From: DASRCB01 sp035653295
GTDB taxonomy: Bacteria; Acidobacteriota; Terriglobia; Bryobacterales; Bryobacteraceae
Direction: 5' to 3'
NCBI GenBank assembly: GCA_035653295.1
Contig: DASRCB010000226.1
Location: forward strand, 1-35,809
Length of the DNA stretch: 35,809 nt
Made by a program: the position numbers and the translations under genes. Positions 15,154-22,781 of this stretch are shown here, one piece after another; position 1 is the stretch's first letter, and every line of letters begins with the position of its first letter. A model generated the notes under the pieces. The model saw nothing but the letters and a program-made list of their open reading frames with translations. It had not been told where the DNA came from and ran no database searches.

Positions 15154-15933
15154 TTATTGGACCGCACCTGCCGTCGCGTCGCTGGTCTGGTTTTCGTCGG
15201 TTTGGCCCGTCCGGATGAAGTTGATGCTGAGGTTTACCGGACCGACAATTCGCGTCTTGATTTCGCTGTCGATATGGAGCGGGATGGCAATGCCATTCTC
15301 GATGTTGTAGGTACGGACGAACTCCATACGCTTGAAGAAGATCGAGGGGTTCTTGACGAACTTCCCGGCCTCCTTCACAGGCATGTAGGTGGCCGGATCG
15401 ACCCACAATTCACCCTTGAACAGACCGACGTCTTTCCGTTTCGGCGAGAGCTGAAAAACGTAAACCTCCAGACCGTCCTTGTTCTGTTCGCCCTTGAACT
15501 TGAACTTGTAATTCGCGGGGGTGATGCCGAGGTCGTTGCCGTTGCCGCTGGCCTGCACTTCCGCGGTGAGGTAACGCGCGATGACATCTTTCTTAATTGT
15601 GGTGTCGCCGTTGAAACCCAGCATGCGATAGGTGACGCGGCCCACCTGGGAGATGCTGCGCAAAGCCCGGAGCGTGCCCGCCTTTTTCAGTTTGGGCAGG
15701 CTGGCGTCGATCTGAACCTCCATCGACTTGCCGCGCAGGGAATTCTGTGCGGACTGGGTAGCCGCGAGATAGCGATCGAGCACCTGGCTGGCCTCTGTGT
15801 CGGATGAGGATTCTCCGGTGAACGCCTGCTGACCTCGCACCGGAGATCCGAGCGCGATCAGAGAAAACAACAGGACTGCAGCGGCTGGAAAACAGGTTCG
15901 GCGACGAAGCGCGTGGATAAACGATGAGGACAT
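15154..15933 (-). CDS. Exported protein, possibly LolA-like fold
   Basis: This is a 259-residue protein with a signal peptide (hydrophobic AAAVLLFSLIALGSP at residues 18-32, cleavage near VRGQQ). 'ASQVLDRYLAATQSAQNSLR' at the mature start, regular beta-strands, and 'LFKGELWVDPATYMPVKEAG' near residue 180 resemble LolA/outer-membrane-lipoprotein-sorting folds, in which a curved sheet binds a lipid chain. The end, TSDATAGAVQ, is polar. I do not recognise a named family with confidence. It is encoded directly upstream of hpnJ on the same strand, so a role in handling a lipid such as a hopanoid is conceivable, but nothing in the sequence proves it. It could equally be a general acidobacterial secreted protein. 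Confidence 0.6.
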   Translation of the reverse strand: MSSSFIHALRRRTCFPAAAVLLFSLIALGSPVRGQQAFTGESSSDTEASQVLDRYLAATQSAQNSLRGKSMEVQIDASLPKLKKAGTLRALRSISQVGRVTYRMLGFNGDTTIKKDVIARYLTAEVQASGNGNDLGITPANYKFKFKGEQNKDGLEVYVFQLSPKRKDVGLFKGELWVDPATYMPVKEAGKFVKNPSIFFKRMEFVRTYNIENGIAIPLHIDSEIKTRIVGPVNLSINFIRTGQTDENQTSDATAGAVQ

Positions 15934-16162
15934 TCGACGAAGCTGAGGAGGCGCAGGCCTGTTGGCGCGGCCTCGCCTATTTGATTCATTCCCTTTCTTC
16001 GAGGATACGCAAAAGGAGGGCCCCTCGGACTGACGTTGTCCGTCAGTATATGTAAACCTAGTGGTTTGTTCGCCTTAGCAGCAGCGTGCGGGGCTGCCGC
16101 CCAGGTTACATTATAAAGGCAGAGGCATACGTCTGAGTAAGCAGGACAGGACCGAGGGAGCG
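15934..16162. other. Divergent intergenic region with small hairpins
   Basis: This 229-nt region separates the exported protein (minus) from the M50 protease (plus). It contains ACTGACG-TTGTC-CGTCAGT (16029-16047, 7-bp stem), AAACC-TAGT-GGTTT (16054-16067) and a GCAGC/GCTGC pair around 16081-16096. TATAAA stands at 16112-16117 without a matching -35. None of these matches a riboswitch family I know. GAGGGAG at 16153-16159 is the ribosome site of the next gene. Confidence 0.4.
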
Positions 16163-17266
16163 TTGCACGGGTCCACGGGCGCATTGCGGCTGATGGGCGT
16201 TCCCGTTCGCCTGCACTTCACCTTTGTTCTTCTGCTGATTTTCCTGGTGGTTACCGGCCTCGGCGGCACCCAATCGGTGGCTGGGTACGCGGTTTATATC
16301 AGCGCTCTGTTCGCCTCCGTGCTGGCCCATGAGTTCGCGCATTCCTGGGTGGCGGCGCGCTACGGTCTGCGGACGCTGGAGATTGTCATGTACCCCATTG
16401 GGGGTGTGTCGCGGATGGAGAAGAGCCCGCGCCCGTGGCAGGAGTTCTGGATTGCTCTGGCGGGCCCGGTCATGAATCTCGTCCTGGCCGCGGCGGTGCT
16501 AGGGGTGGCATGGTGGCGACGGCTGCTGTTCCCGCCCTTCGATCTCGCTGTGCCGACCAATGCCAACCTGCTGGAACGGGTGGCGCTGGCCAACATAATC
16601 CTTGCCGCGTTCAACCTGATCCCCGCATTTCCCATGGACGGCGGGCGCGTGCTGCGCGCCATCCTGTCGCGCTGGAAACCGGAGAATGAGGCCACGCGTA
16701 TCTCAGCATGGGCGGGGCGCATGCTGGCCATCAGCATGGGTCTGTACGGGCTGTTGTCCGCGCACCATCTGCTGGTCTTCGTGGCTTTTTTTGTATATCT
16801 CGGCGCGGCGCAGGAGAGTGCGGCGGCGATGGGGCGCACACTGACTCAGGGAATTCCGGTGCGTGCGGCCATGGTCTCGGAGTTTCACACCCTGAATCAT
16901 GGAAGCACGATTCGGGACGCGGCGAACCTGCTGCTGGCCACCTCGCAGCAGGATTTTCCGGTGGTGCATGGCGCCGAAGTGCTCGGGCTGCTGGGCCGGA
17001 GCGCACTGGTGCGGGCCATGGCCAATCAGGGTCCGGACGCGTACGTCGCCGGCGTGATGGATCGCGAGTTTCCGCGCATCTCGCCCGGGGTGGACCTCTC
17101 GGAGGTGCTGCCGCTGATGGCGCGCAGCGGCGCGTGCGCCCTTGTAATGGAAGGCGATCGCCTGGAAGGTCTGCTCACGGCCGAGAACCTTTCGCAGTTC
17201 CTGCTGTTGCGGCGCTTCGGAATGGAGCCGGGTGAATTAGTCGCTTATGAGCAGCGCACGGAATAG
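16163..17266 (+). CDS. M50 site-2 protease (SpoIVFB type) with C-terminal CBS-like region
   Basis: This is a 367-residue integral membrane zinc protease that cuts substrates inside the bilayer. The N-terminus 'LMGVPVRLHFTFVLLLIFLV' is typical of the SpoIVFB/YfhE-like group. The zinc motif is HEFAH at residues 56-60, and the third ligand lies in 'FNLIPAFPMDGGRVLRA' (Asp159). About six hydrophobic helices are present. From residue 230 on, 'GIPVRAAMVSEFHTLNHGST' and 'DFPVVHGAEVLGLLGRSALV' look like a pair of CBS motifs, which may sense adenylate nucleotides. The start is a TTG at 16163 with GAGGGAG a few bases upstream, giving the usual 10-residue lead; an ATG at 16193 is the alternative. The substrate is unknown. 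It overlaps the next gene by 20 nt. Confidence 0.9.
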   Translation: MHGSTGALRLMGVPVRLHFTFVLLLIFLVVTGLGGTQSVAGYAVYISALFASVLAHEFAHSWVAARYGLRTLEIVMYPIGGVSRMEKSPRPWQEFWIALAGPVMNLVLAAAVLGVAWWRRLLFPPFDLAVPTNANLLERVALANIILAAFNLIPAFPMDGGRVLRAILSRWKPENEATRISAWAGRMLAISMGLYGLLSAHHLLVFVAFFVYLGAAQESAAAMGRTLTQGIPVRAAMVSEFHTLNHGSTIRDAANLLLATSQQDFPVVHGAEVLGLLGRSALVRAMANQGPDAYVAGVMDREFPRISPGVDLSEVLPLMARSGACALVMEGDRLEGLLTAENLSQFLLLRRFGMEPGELVAYEQRTE

Positions 17267-18122
17267 CATTCAGCTTCGGCGATTCCCGCTCGATGCGATG
17301 GCGTGGTTTGGACGTGCCGGCGCGCGGCGACGGCTCCGCCACGGCTCCAGACTCGCGCTTATTTTCCTGGCGCTGCCGCTGCTCCTGCTGGCGACCTCGA
17401 AACTCTATCTCAAAGACGGGTCTTACCAGCTGGTTCGCGAGTACAAGGTGGAGGGCGATCGGGTGCGGTTCTACAGCACAGAGCGCAGCCAGTGGGAGGA
17501 GATCCCCCTCGCCATCGTGGATGTGAAGAAAACCGAGGCCGAAATCCACGCTCGCGAGGAAGCGGAGAAAGCCGATGAAAAAGCGCTCGCCGAAGAGGAG
17601 CACTACGAGCGCGCGCAGCAGCGCGAGGTGGAGAGAATCCCGCAGGACCCCGGCGCCTACTACATCGACGGTGACAAACTCACGCCTGTTAAGGTGGGCG
17701 AATCGCAGTACGTCAACTCGAAAAAGCGCACAATCCTGCGAGTAGTCTCGCCGCTGCCGATCCTGATGGGCAAAGGCTGGGTGGAGATGAAGGGTGAGCA
17801 TTCCCCGAATCTCGTGAAGAGCGCCACCCCGGAGTTCTACATCCGCCTGTCGGAAGACGAGCGCTTCGGGATCGTCAAGATGACGCCGGCCAAGGGCATG
17901 CGCATCGTGGAGAAGGTGACCACTGTCCCCAAGACGGATATCGTCGAGGAGGATCCGACGATGGTGGACGTTTTTCGCCAGCAGGTGGCCGAGGGCGTGT
18001 ACAAAATCTGGCCGATGAAGCCGCTCGAACCCGGCGAGTACGGGGTGGTGGAGTACACCGAGGGCAAGATGAACATGCAGGTGTGGGATTTCTCGTGGCC
18101 TGGCGCCGGAAAGGGCGCGTAA
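17247..18122 (+). CDS. Hypothetical membrane-anchored protein with charged coiled coil
   Basis: This is a 291-residue protein of unrecognised family. An Arg-rich lead and a hydrophobic segment (LALIFLALPLLLLATSKLYL, about residues 36-55) form a signal anchor. 'LKDGSYQLVREYKVEGDRVR' and 'FYSTERSQWEEIPLAIVDV' follow, a small beta unit seen in many acidobacterial exported proteins. Next is a Glu/Ala/Lys-rich coiled coil (about 93-135), then a mainly beta C-terminal region with no cysteine. The ATG at 17247 overlaps the protease gene by 20 nt; an ATG at 17298 would leave a shorter lead. Co-transcription with the intramembrane protease makes it a possible substrate or partner, which is speculation. 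Confidence 0.7.
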   Translation: MSSARNSIQLRRFPLDAMAWFGRAGARRRLRHGSRLALIFLALPLLLLATSKLYLKDGSYQLVREYKVEGDRVRFYSTERSQWEEIPLAIVDVKKTEAEIHAREEAEKADEKALAEEEHYERAQQREVERIPQDPGAYYIDGDKLTPVKVGESQYVNSKKRTILRVVSPLPILMGKGWVEMKGEHSPNLVKSATPEFYIRLSEDERFGIVKMTPAKGMRIVEKVTTVPKTDIVEEDPTMVDVFRQQVAEGVYKIWPMKPLEPGEYGVVEYTEGKMNMQVWDFSWPGAGKGA

Positions 18123-18191
18123 ACCCGCGGCCGCCCGGTTACGTCAGGTCACGAGTAGAATAGAAAAAGTCTGTCGACAGGAGGACGGGGT

Positions 18192-18989
18192 ATGTTGCGA
18201 CGAGTGGCGGTGCTGGGCTCCGTGATTGCGGCGGCGGCGATGTTTGCCGACACGCTGACATTACGGAACGGCACGACGGTGCAGGGCACGTACGCTGGTG
18301 GAGACACGCGCACGGTGCGCATGCTGGTCGGTGACCGGGTGCAATCGTTCCATGTCGGTCAAGTAACCAATCTGGTGTTCGGCGACACTGGCGATCAGGG
18401 CGCGAACTACAACGCCCCGCCTCCGCCGGATAACAGCGGTCTGCAAACGCAGCGCGCCTATGAGCAGCCGAATCCGGGGGCGACGGGCGTCACCATTCCG
18501 GCTGGGACGCCGATCGTGGTGCGGATGATCGACCGCGTGGATTCCGAAGTGGACCGGACCGGGCAGACGTTCCGCGCCAGCGTGGATGAACCGGTGATGG
18601 TGAACGGGCAGACCATTATTCCGCGCGGCTCCGACGCGGTGGTGAAGCTGGTTGCGGCTCAGCAGTCCGGCAAATTCGCGGGCCGGACCGCGTTGACGAT
18701 GGCGCTGCAGCAGGTATCGGTGAACGGGCGTATGGTGGACACTTACACCGAGTCAGTCACTCAGGCCAGCAGCTCGCGCGGCTCGCGCACGGCCAAAACG
18801 GTAGGCGGCGGCGCGGCCCTGGGCGCTATTATCGGTGGACTTGCGGGCGGCGGGCGCGGCGCAGCGATTGGCGCCGGCGCGGGCGGCGCGGTTGGAGCGG
18901 GCGCCGAGGCTGTTACCGCGGGTCAGCGGGTAAAGGTGCCCGCCGAAACGCGCCTCACGTTCACGCTGAATTCAGCCGTTCAGCTATGA
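18192..18989 (+). CDS. Exported glycine-zipper protein
   Basis: This 265-residue protein has a signal peptide (MLRRVAVLGSVIAAAAMFAD). A short beta motif follows, 'LTLRNGTTVQGTYAGGDTR' with 'LVGDRVQSFHVGQVTNLVFG', which recurs in acidobacterial exported proteins. A Pro/Asn-rich linker leads to a beta domain ('GVTIPAGTPIVVRMIDRVDS' ... 'MVNGQTIIPRGSDAVVKLV') like the C-terminal part of TrbI/conjugal-type proteins. A glycine zipper lies near residues 212-243 (GGGAALGAIIGGLAGGGRGA), which may insert into or pack against membranes. Function is unknown. AGGAGG 6 nt before the ATG is a strong ribosome site, and TAGAAT at 18156-18161 may be a -10 box. Its stop overlaps the next ATG (ATGA), so the reductase is coupled to it. 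Confidence 0.75.
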   Translation: MLRRVAVLGSVIAAAAMFADTLTLRNGTTVQGTYAGGDTRTVRMLVGDRVQSFHVGQVTNLVFGDTGDQGANYNAPPPPDNSGLQTQRAYEQPNPGATGVTIPAGTPIVVRMIDRVDSEVDRTGQTFRASVDEPVMVNGQTIIPRGSDAVVKLVAAQQSGKFAGRTALTMALQQVSVNGRMVDTYTESVTQASSSRGSRTAKTVGGGAALGAIIGGLAGGGRGAAIGAGAGGAVGAGAEAVTAGQRVKVPAETRLTFTLNSAVQL

Positions 18990-19732
18990 GCCTCGCCGGC
19001 CGCCCCGTCGCTCTGGTGACGGGCGCGAGCCGCGGCATCGGTCGCGCCATCGCGGTAGAGCTGGCGCGCACTCATCACGTAATCGCCACGTACCGGGGCC
19101 ATCATGAGGCCGCCGGTTCACTGCACGTGGCTACCGGCGCGGAGATCGTGCAGAGCGATATCGGTTCGGCGGACGACCGCGCCGAGTTGCTGCGCATGAT
19201 GCGCGAGCGGGGGCTCGCGATCGACCTGTTGGTGAACAACGCCGGTATGGCTCCGCGCGAGCGGCGCGACATTCTCGACGCCGGCGAGGACAGCTTTGAC
19301 GAGCTCATCGGCGTCAACCTGAAAGGCCCGCACTTCCTCACTCGCGATATCGCTCGGCTGATGCTGGAGCAGGGGCGCGGGCGCATCGTGTTTATCACCT
19401 CCATTTCCAGCTACGCCGTCTCCGTGAATCGGGCCGAATACTGCATTTCCAAAGCAGGTCTGAGCATGAGCGCGGCTTTGTTCGCCGAGCGGCTCGCATC
19501 GCACGGCGTTCTGGTGTTCGAGATTCGTCCGGGGATTATCCGCACGGACATGATCGCGGCCGTGGAGAAGGCCTATGAAGAGCGAATCGGGGCAGGTCTT
19601 CTTCCACAGCGGCGCATAGGCGAGCCCACCGATGTCGCGCGCGCGGTGCGCGCGATCGCCGAAGGGTTCCTGGACTATGCCGCCGGCCAGGTGCTCAATA
19701 TCGATGGCGGTTTCCATCTGCGCGCACTCTGA
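18986..19732 (+). CDS. Short-chain dehydrogenase/reductase (FabG-like)
   Basis: This is a 248-residue cytosolic NAD(P)H-dependent oxidoreductase of the classical SDR family. The Rossmann motif TGASRGIG is at residues 12-19, NNAG at 84-87, the catalytic Ser in 'VFITSISSYAV' near 139-142, and the YxxxK pair is Tyr152/Lys156 (EYCISKAG). 'RPGIIRTDM' and the C-terminal 'DYAAGQVLNIDGGFHLR' are standard. A basic residue (Arg17) in the glycine loop and 'YRGHH' after strand 2 suggest NADPH preference. The substrate cannot be read; 3-oxoacyl-ACP reductase and sugar dehydrogenase annotations are both possible. It overlaps the glycine-zipper gene by 4 nt (ATGA). Confidence 0.92.
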   Translation: MSLAGRPVALVTGASRGIGRAIAVELARTHHVIATYRGHHEAAGSLHVATGAEIVQSDIGSADDRAELLRMMRERGLAIDLLVNNAGMAPRERRDILDAGEDSFDELIGVNLKGPHFLTRDIARLMLEQGRGRIVFITSISSYAVSVNRAEYCISKAGLSMSAALFAERLASHGVLVFEIRPGIIRTDMIAAVEKAYEERIGAGLLPQRRIGEPTDVARAVRAIAEGFLDYAAGQVLNIDGGFHLRAL

Positions 19733-19761
19733 CGGCGGCCGATAAAATAGAAGCAGATTTC

Positions 19762-20859
19762 GTGCTCACTCGCAGGACCTTTCTGGCCGGCGCGGCAGTG
19801 GCTGCTGCCGGCTGCCGGCAGCGCAAGGCGTTCTCCGGGTACGCGTTCGTGGCCAACAGCGAAGGCGGCGCAGTTGCCGCCGTGGATCTGGGCGCGTTCG
19901 CGGTGGCCCGGCACATTCGCATGAATGGTCAGCCAACGGCAATCGCCGCCGATCAGGCCACGCAGCGAGTGTTCGTGCTCACTCCCGAGAACGGCAGCGT
20001 GCACGAAATCCGCGCTGACCGGCTTGCTCTCATGGGCGCCAATACCGTCGCCAGGCGAGCGGTCACCATGCGCATCGCGCCGCAGCTCATCTACGTGCTC
20101 TGCAGCGAGCCCGCGCGCGTGGCGGCGGTTTCCACCTCCAGCCTGCGCACGGTTTGGACGGTGGATTTGCCTGAGCAGCCGCTCGATTTTGACCTGTCGC
20201 CGGACGGCGAACTGCTGGCGATCAGTTACGGTTCGGCCAGAACCGTGCAGCTTCTCGATGTTGCCACGCGGCGGCTGCGCGCTCCCATGCATCTGTCCGG
20301 CGAAGCCGGCGGCTTGCGATTCCAGAAGGATTCGGCGCAGCTGATCGGCGCCGGCCTTGGAGAGCGCATGCTCTACGTTTGGCTCACGTCAACCGGACAG
20401 CTGGTGACGAAACTGCCGCTCGCCGTGAAACCGGAGCGATTCTGCTTCAATGACGACGGCGGCCAGTTATTCGTAACTGGCGAGGGCATGGACGCGGTGG
20501 TGATCGTGTATCCGTTCTACACGCCGCAGGTGGGCGAAACGGTTCTGGCCGGCCGCGAACCCGGCGCGATGGCCGTTTCTCCGACGCTGCTCTTCGTAGC
20601 CAATTCGAAGTCGGGCGATGTCAGTATTCTGAACATCGACTCGCGCCGGGTGATCGCCATGGCTCCGGCTGGGGCGAACCCGGCGTGCATCACCATCACT
20701 CCCGACAATCAGTACGCGCTTGTGCTGAACCAGGACTCGGGCGACATGGCGGTGCTGTGGATCCCGGGGATTACGCGCAGCCGGCTGCGGACAGCGCCGC
20801 TGTTGACCATGATTCCGGTAGGCTCACGGCCGGTTAGCGCGGCAGTTCTGGCCGTATAG
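19762..20859 (+). CDS. YVTN-type beta-propeller protein with Tat/lipoprotein signal
   Basis: This 365-residue protein starts at GTG 19762. Its N-terminus MLTRRTFLAGAAVAAAGCRQ has a twin-arginine motif and a lipobox-like AAGC, so it is probably exported folded and lipid-anchored. The rest consists of 40-45-residue blades of a seven-bladed propeller: 'GYAFVANSEGGAVAAVDLG', 'RVFVLTPENGSVHEIRA', 'LAISYGSARTVQLLDVATRR', 'TLLFVANSKSGDVSILNIDS' and 'YALVLNQDSGDMAVLWIPG'. Such proteins usually bind partners. No enzyme active site is seen. TAAAAT at 19743-19748 ends 13 nt before the GTG and no Shine-Dalgarno sequence is visible. It is separated by 29 nt from the reductase. Confidence 0.82.
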   Translation: MLTRRTFLAGAAVAAAGCRQRKAFSGYAFVANSEGGAVAAVDLGAFAVARHIRMNGQPTAIAADQATQRVFVLTPENGSVHEIRADRLALMGANTVARRAVTMRIAPQLIYVLCSEPARVAAVSTSSLRTVWTVDLPEQPLDFDLSPDGELLAISYGSARTVQLLDVATRRLRAPMHLSGEAGGLRFQKDSAQLIGAGLGERMLYVWLTSTGQLVTKLPLAVKPERFCFNDDGGQLFVTGEGMDAVVIVYPFYTPQVGETVLAGREPGAMAVSPTLLFVANSKSGDVSILNIDSRRVIAMAPAGANPACITITPDNQYALVLNQDSGDMAVLWIPGITRSRLRTAPLLTMIPVGSRPVSAAVLAV

Positions 20860-20862
20860 AAT
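20855..20862 (+). promoter_or_regulatory. -10-like box TATAGAAT next to the ATPase start
   Basis: TATAGAAT is followed by CG and ends 11 nt before the ATG at 20874. It overlaps the stop codon of the beta-propeller gene. The same ten bases (TATAGAATCG) precede the GH3 gene on the other strand (35638-35629). No Shine-Dalgarno sequence lies in between, so a transcript from here would have a leader of only a few bases. Confidence 0.4.
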
Positions 20863-20873
20863 CGGACTTACCA

Positions 20874-22013
20874 ATGTTGATTCGGTCGCTTCGACTCAGG
20901 AACATTCTGTCCTTCCGCGAACCGGAGCCCCTTACGCTCGAACCGCTGAATATCCTCATTGGGCCGAACGGCGCCGGGAAATCGAATCTGATTGACTGCA
21001 TCGGGCTGCTACAGGCATTGCCGACCAATGTGAGCACGTATCTCAATCGCGGCGGGGGACCGGAAGCGTGGATCTGGAAGGGCCAGACAGCGCGCGAGGA
21101 CCTTGCATGGATCGGCGGAGACTTTCAAATTGACTCTGACGAGGTGGCGTATGATTTGGTCTTCGGCGTCGCGAGAAACGGTCTGCGAATCGAGTCCGAA
21201 GATCTTTCGCTCGTGCAGAACCCCGCATCTCGTTATCTTGCGCGAAGGCAAGCCGATCTGACGATAGACGGCGATGGTGGCCGCGCCATGAGGAGTTCGA
21301 TCGGGCCCGGAGAATCTGGGCTTTTTGCATATCGTAATCCCCGGGACTCGACCCCGATTACCGGCCTTTCGCGCGAACTCGCTCAGATCCGGATCTACCG
21401 CGGCTTTAACACCGGCGCGAACGACAGTATACGGACCGGGATTGCCTCATCGGCGTCGAAGCACCCGCTCGAGGAAGATGGGTCGAATCTCGCTTTGACT
21501 CTGCAGGAGCTGGATTTTCACAATGCGTTGGCTCGCGTCACTGAGAAGTTGAACCGGTTATCGAGTCGGTTCCAGTCGGTAAAAATTCGCGCGGAGGGAG
21601 GCTTTTCGCAGGTATACGCGGAGGAGGAACAGCTCGGTAAGATCCCTGCCGCGAGACTCTCCGACGGGACGCTTCGTTTTCTTTGTCTCATGGACATATT
21701 GCTGGACCCGAATCCGGCGCCGCTCGTCTGTATTGACGAGCCCGAGGCGGGCCTGCATCCGGATGCGGTTGCTGTTGTTGCCGATGTAATTCGCGAGGCG
21801 TCGAGCCGCATGCAGTTAATTGTCTCCACGCACTCTGACGCGCTGGTGGATCGGTTCAGTGATCGCCCGGAATGTGTACTCGTCTGCGACAGGGGTTTCG
21901 ACGAGAGTACGCGTATAAGGAGGTTGTCTCGGGATCAGTTGCGGGAATGGCTGGACGAGTACACGCTCGGCGATCTGTGGAGACGCGGCGAGATCGGCGG
22001 TACACAGCGGTGA
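20874..22013 (+). CDS. AAA/ABC-type ATPase of the COG4637 (AAA_21) group, candidate defence ATPase
   Basis: This is a 379-residue ATPase related to the RecF/SMC/OLD superfamily. Walker A is GPNGAGKS (residues 30-37), the ABC signature is RLSDGTLRFL (261-270), Walker B is 'PLVCIDEPEAGLHP' (283-296) and the H-loop is STHSD (318-322). The helical insertion between Walker A and the signature is short, so there is no long SMC coiled coil. The ending 'EYTLGDLWRRGEIGG' is typical of COG4637 ATPases. There is no fused nuclease. Its TGA overlaps the GTG of a DUF4276 gene, the usual partner. Such ATPase plus TOPRIM-like pairs (OLD, PARIS, RloAB) are antiphage systems. The gene is visibly less GC-rich than its neighbours, which fits horizontal gain. 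Confidence 0.9.
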   Translation: MLIRSLRLRNILSFREPEPLTLEPLNILIGPNGAGKSNLIDCIGLLQALPTNVSTYLNRGGGPEAWIWKGQTAREDLAWIGGDFQIDSDEVAYDLVFGVARNGLRIESEDLSLVQNPASRYLARRQADLTIDGDGGRAMRSSIGPGESGLFAYRNPRDSTPITGLSRELAQIRIYRGFNTGANDSIRTGIASSASKHPLEEDGSNLALTLQELDFHNALARVTEKLNRLSSRFQSVKIRAEGGFSQVYAEEEQLGKIPAARLSDGTLRFLCLMDILLDPNPAPLVCIDEPEAGLHPDAVAVVADVIREASSRMQLIVSTHSDALVDRFSDRPECVLVCDRGFDESTRIRRLSRDQLREWLDEYTLGDLWRRGEIGGTQR

Positions 22014-22582
22014 CGCAGATCCGTGTTTATTTCGAAGGGCATCGAATTCTACGTACTGGATTCGAGCAGTTTTTTCGCGAGCTGGTGAACAAAGCGCACA
22101 AAAGCGGTGTGGACCTCTCCTTCATCGCTGGCGGGCCAGGCCCGAAAGGCCTCGCAAAGGGGCTTCGCTCGCATCCGCAGGCGTGGAACATTCTGTTAAA
22201 GGATAGTGAACAGGAGATGCCGACGGATCGCCGCTCGCTGTGCGAGAGCCTCGGTATCCGTCCGGAGCACAGTACAAACGTATTCTGGATGGTGCAGCTA
22301 ATGGAAGCGTGGTTTCTCGCCGACCCGGATGCGCTCGCGAGTTGGTACGGGACCAGCTTCAGGTCGAACGCGATCGGACAAACCCAGGATGTGGAGCACG
22401 TGCCAAAACGCGACGTGTATCGGCGTCTGGAACAAGCGAGACGGGACACCGGACGCGAATACGCGAAGAGCCATGCGGTGCACTTGCTCGGCCGGATCCG
22501 ACCTGAGCGAGTCAGGGAACGAGCAGCGCACTGCCGCGAATTTTTCGACGCCGTAGAACGTAAGCTGGCCCAGGCTGACTGA
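22010..22582 (+). CDS. DUF4276 family protein (TOPRIM-like), partner of the ATPase
   Basis: This is a 190-residue protein starting at GTG 22010, which overlaps the ATPase stop (GTGA); the same frame runs further upstream inside the ATPase gene but is not protein-like there. Features of DUF4276 are the first strand 'IRVYFEGHRILRTGFEQFF' with Glu9, 'AWNILLKDSEQEM' with the acidic pair Asp65/Glu67, 'FWMVQLMEAWFLADPDALA' (93-110), 'HVPKRDVYRRLEQA' and the ending 'HLLGRIRPERVRERAAHC'. Glu in the first strand and D-x-E at the end of a later strand resemble the metal site of TOPRIM nucleases, so it may be the effector that the ATPase controls. That role is inferred from related two-gene systems, not shown. 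Confidence 0.85.
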   Translation: MTQIRVYFEGHRILRTGFEQFFRELVNKAHKSGVDLSFIAGGPGPKGLAKGLRSHPQAWNILLKDSEQEMPTDRRSLCESLGIRPEHSTNVFWMVQLMEAWFLADPDALASWYGTSFRSNAIGQTQDVEHVPKRDVYRRLEQARRDTGREYAKSHAVHLLGRIRPERVRERAAHCREFFDAVERKLAQAD

Positions 22583-22594
22583 TGCGTGGGCCCG

Positions 22595-22729
22595 TCAGTG
22601 GCCGCCCAGGACGGCGATGCCGAAGGCGAGCAGGATGGCTCCGATTGCGTACAGTCCGGCTAACTTAATCAAACGCCAGCGGTTATCCGCCGGGCGCTCA
22701 GCGTGCCGCATGCGCATCCAGACCCACAT
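22595..22729 (-). CDS. Small single-pass membrane protein (44 residues)
   Basis: A 44-codon frame starts at ATG 22729 and ends at TGA 22597-22595. It begins MWVWMRMRHAERPADNRWRL, a charged head, and continues with a single hydrophobic helix (LAGLYAIGAILLAFGIAVLG) before GGH. AGGA lies directly before the ATG; starts at codons 5 or 7 are possible. The layout (basic cytoplasmic head, one TM helix, two-residue tail) is that of a real small membrane protein, and codon third positions are GC-rich. It follows the DUF885 gene on the same strand and converges on the DUF4276 gene. No family is recognised. The rest of 22583-22781 holds nothing else. Confidence 0.5.
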   Translation of the reverse strand: MWVWMRMRHAERPADNRWRLIKLAGLYAIGAILLAFGIAVLGGH

Positions 22730-22781
22730 GTCCTAAGCATCGGCCGTCTTACTCCGGGGCTGTAGGGTACTACAACCGTCC

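Noticed and set aside
16029..16120. Stacked hairpins before the M50 gene as a riboswitch
   Set aside because: No match to any riboswitch core I know; kept only as structured intergenic DNA.
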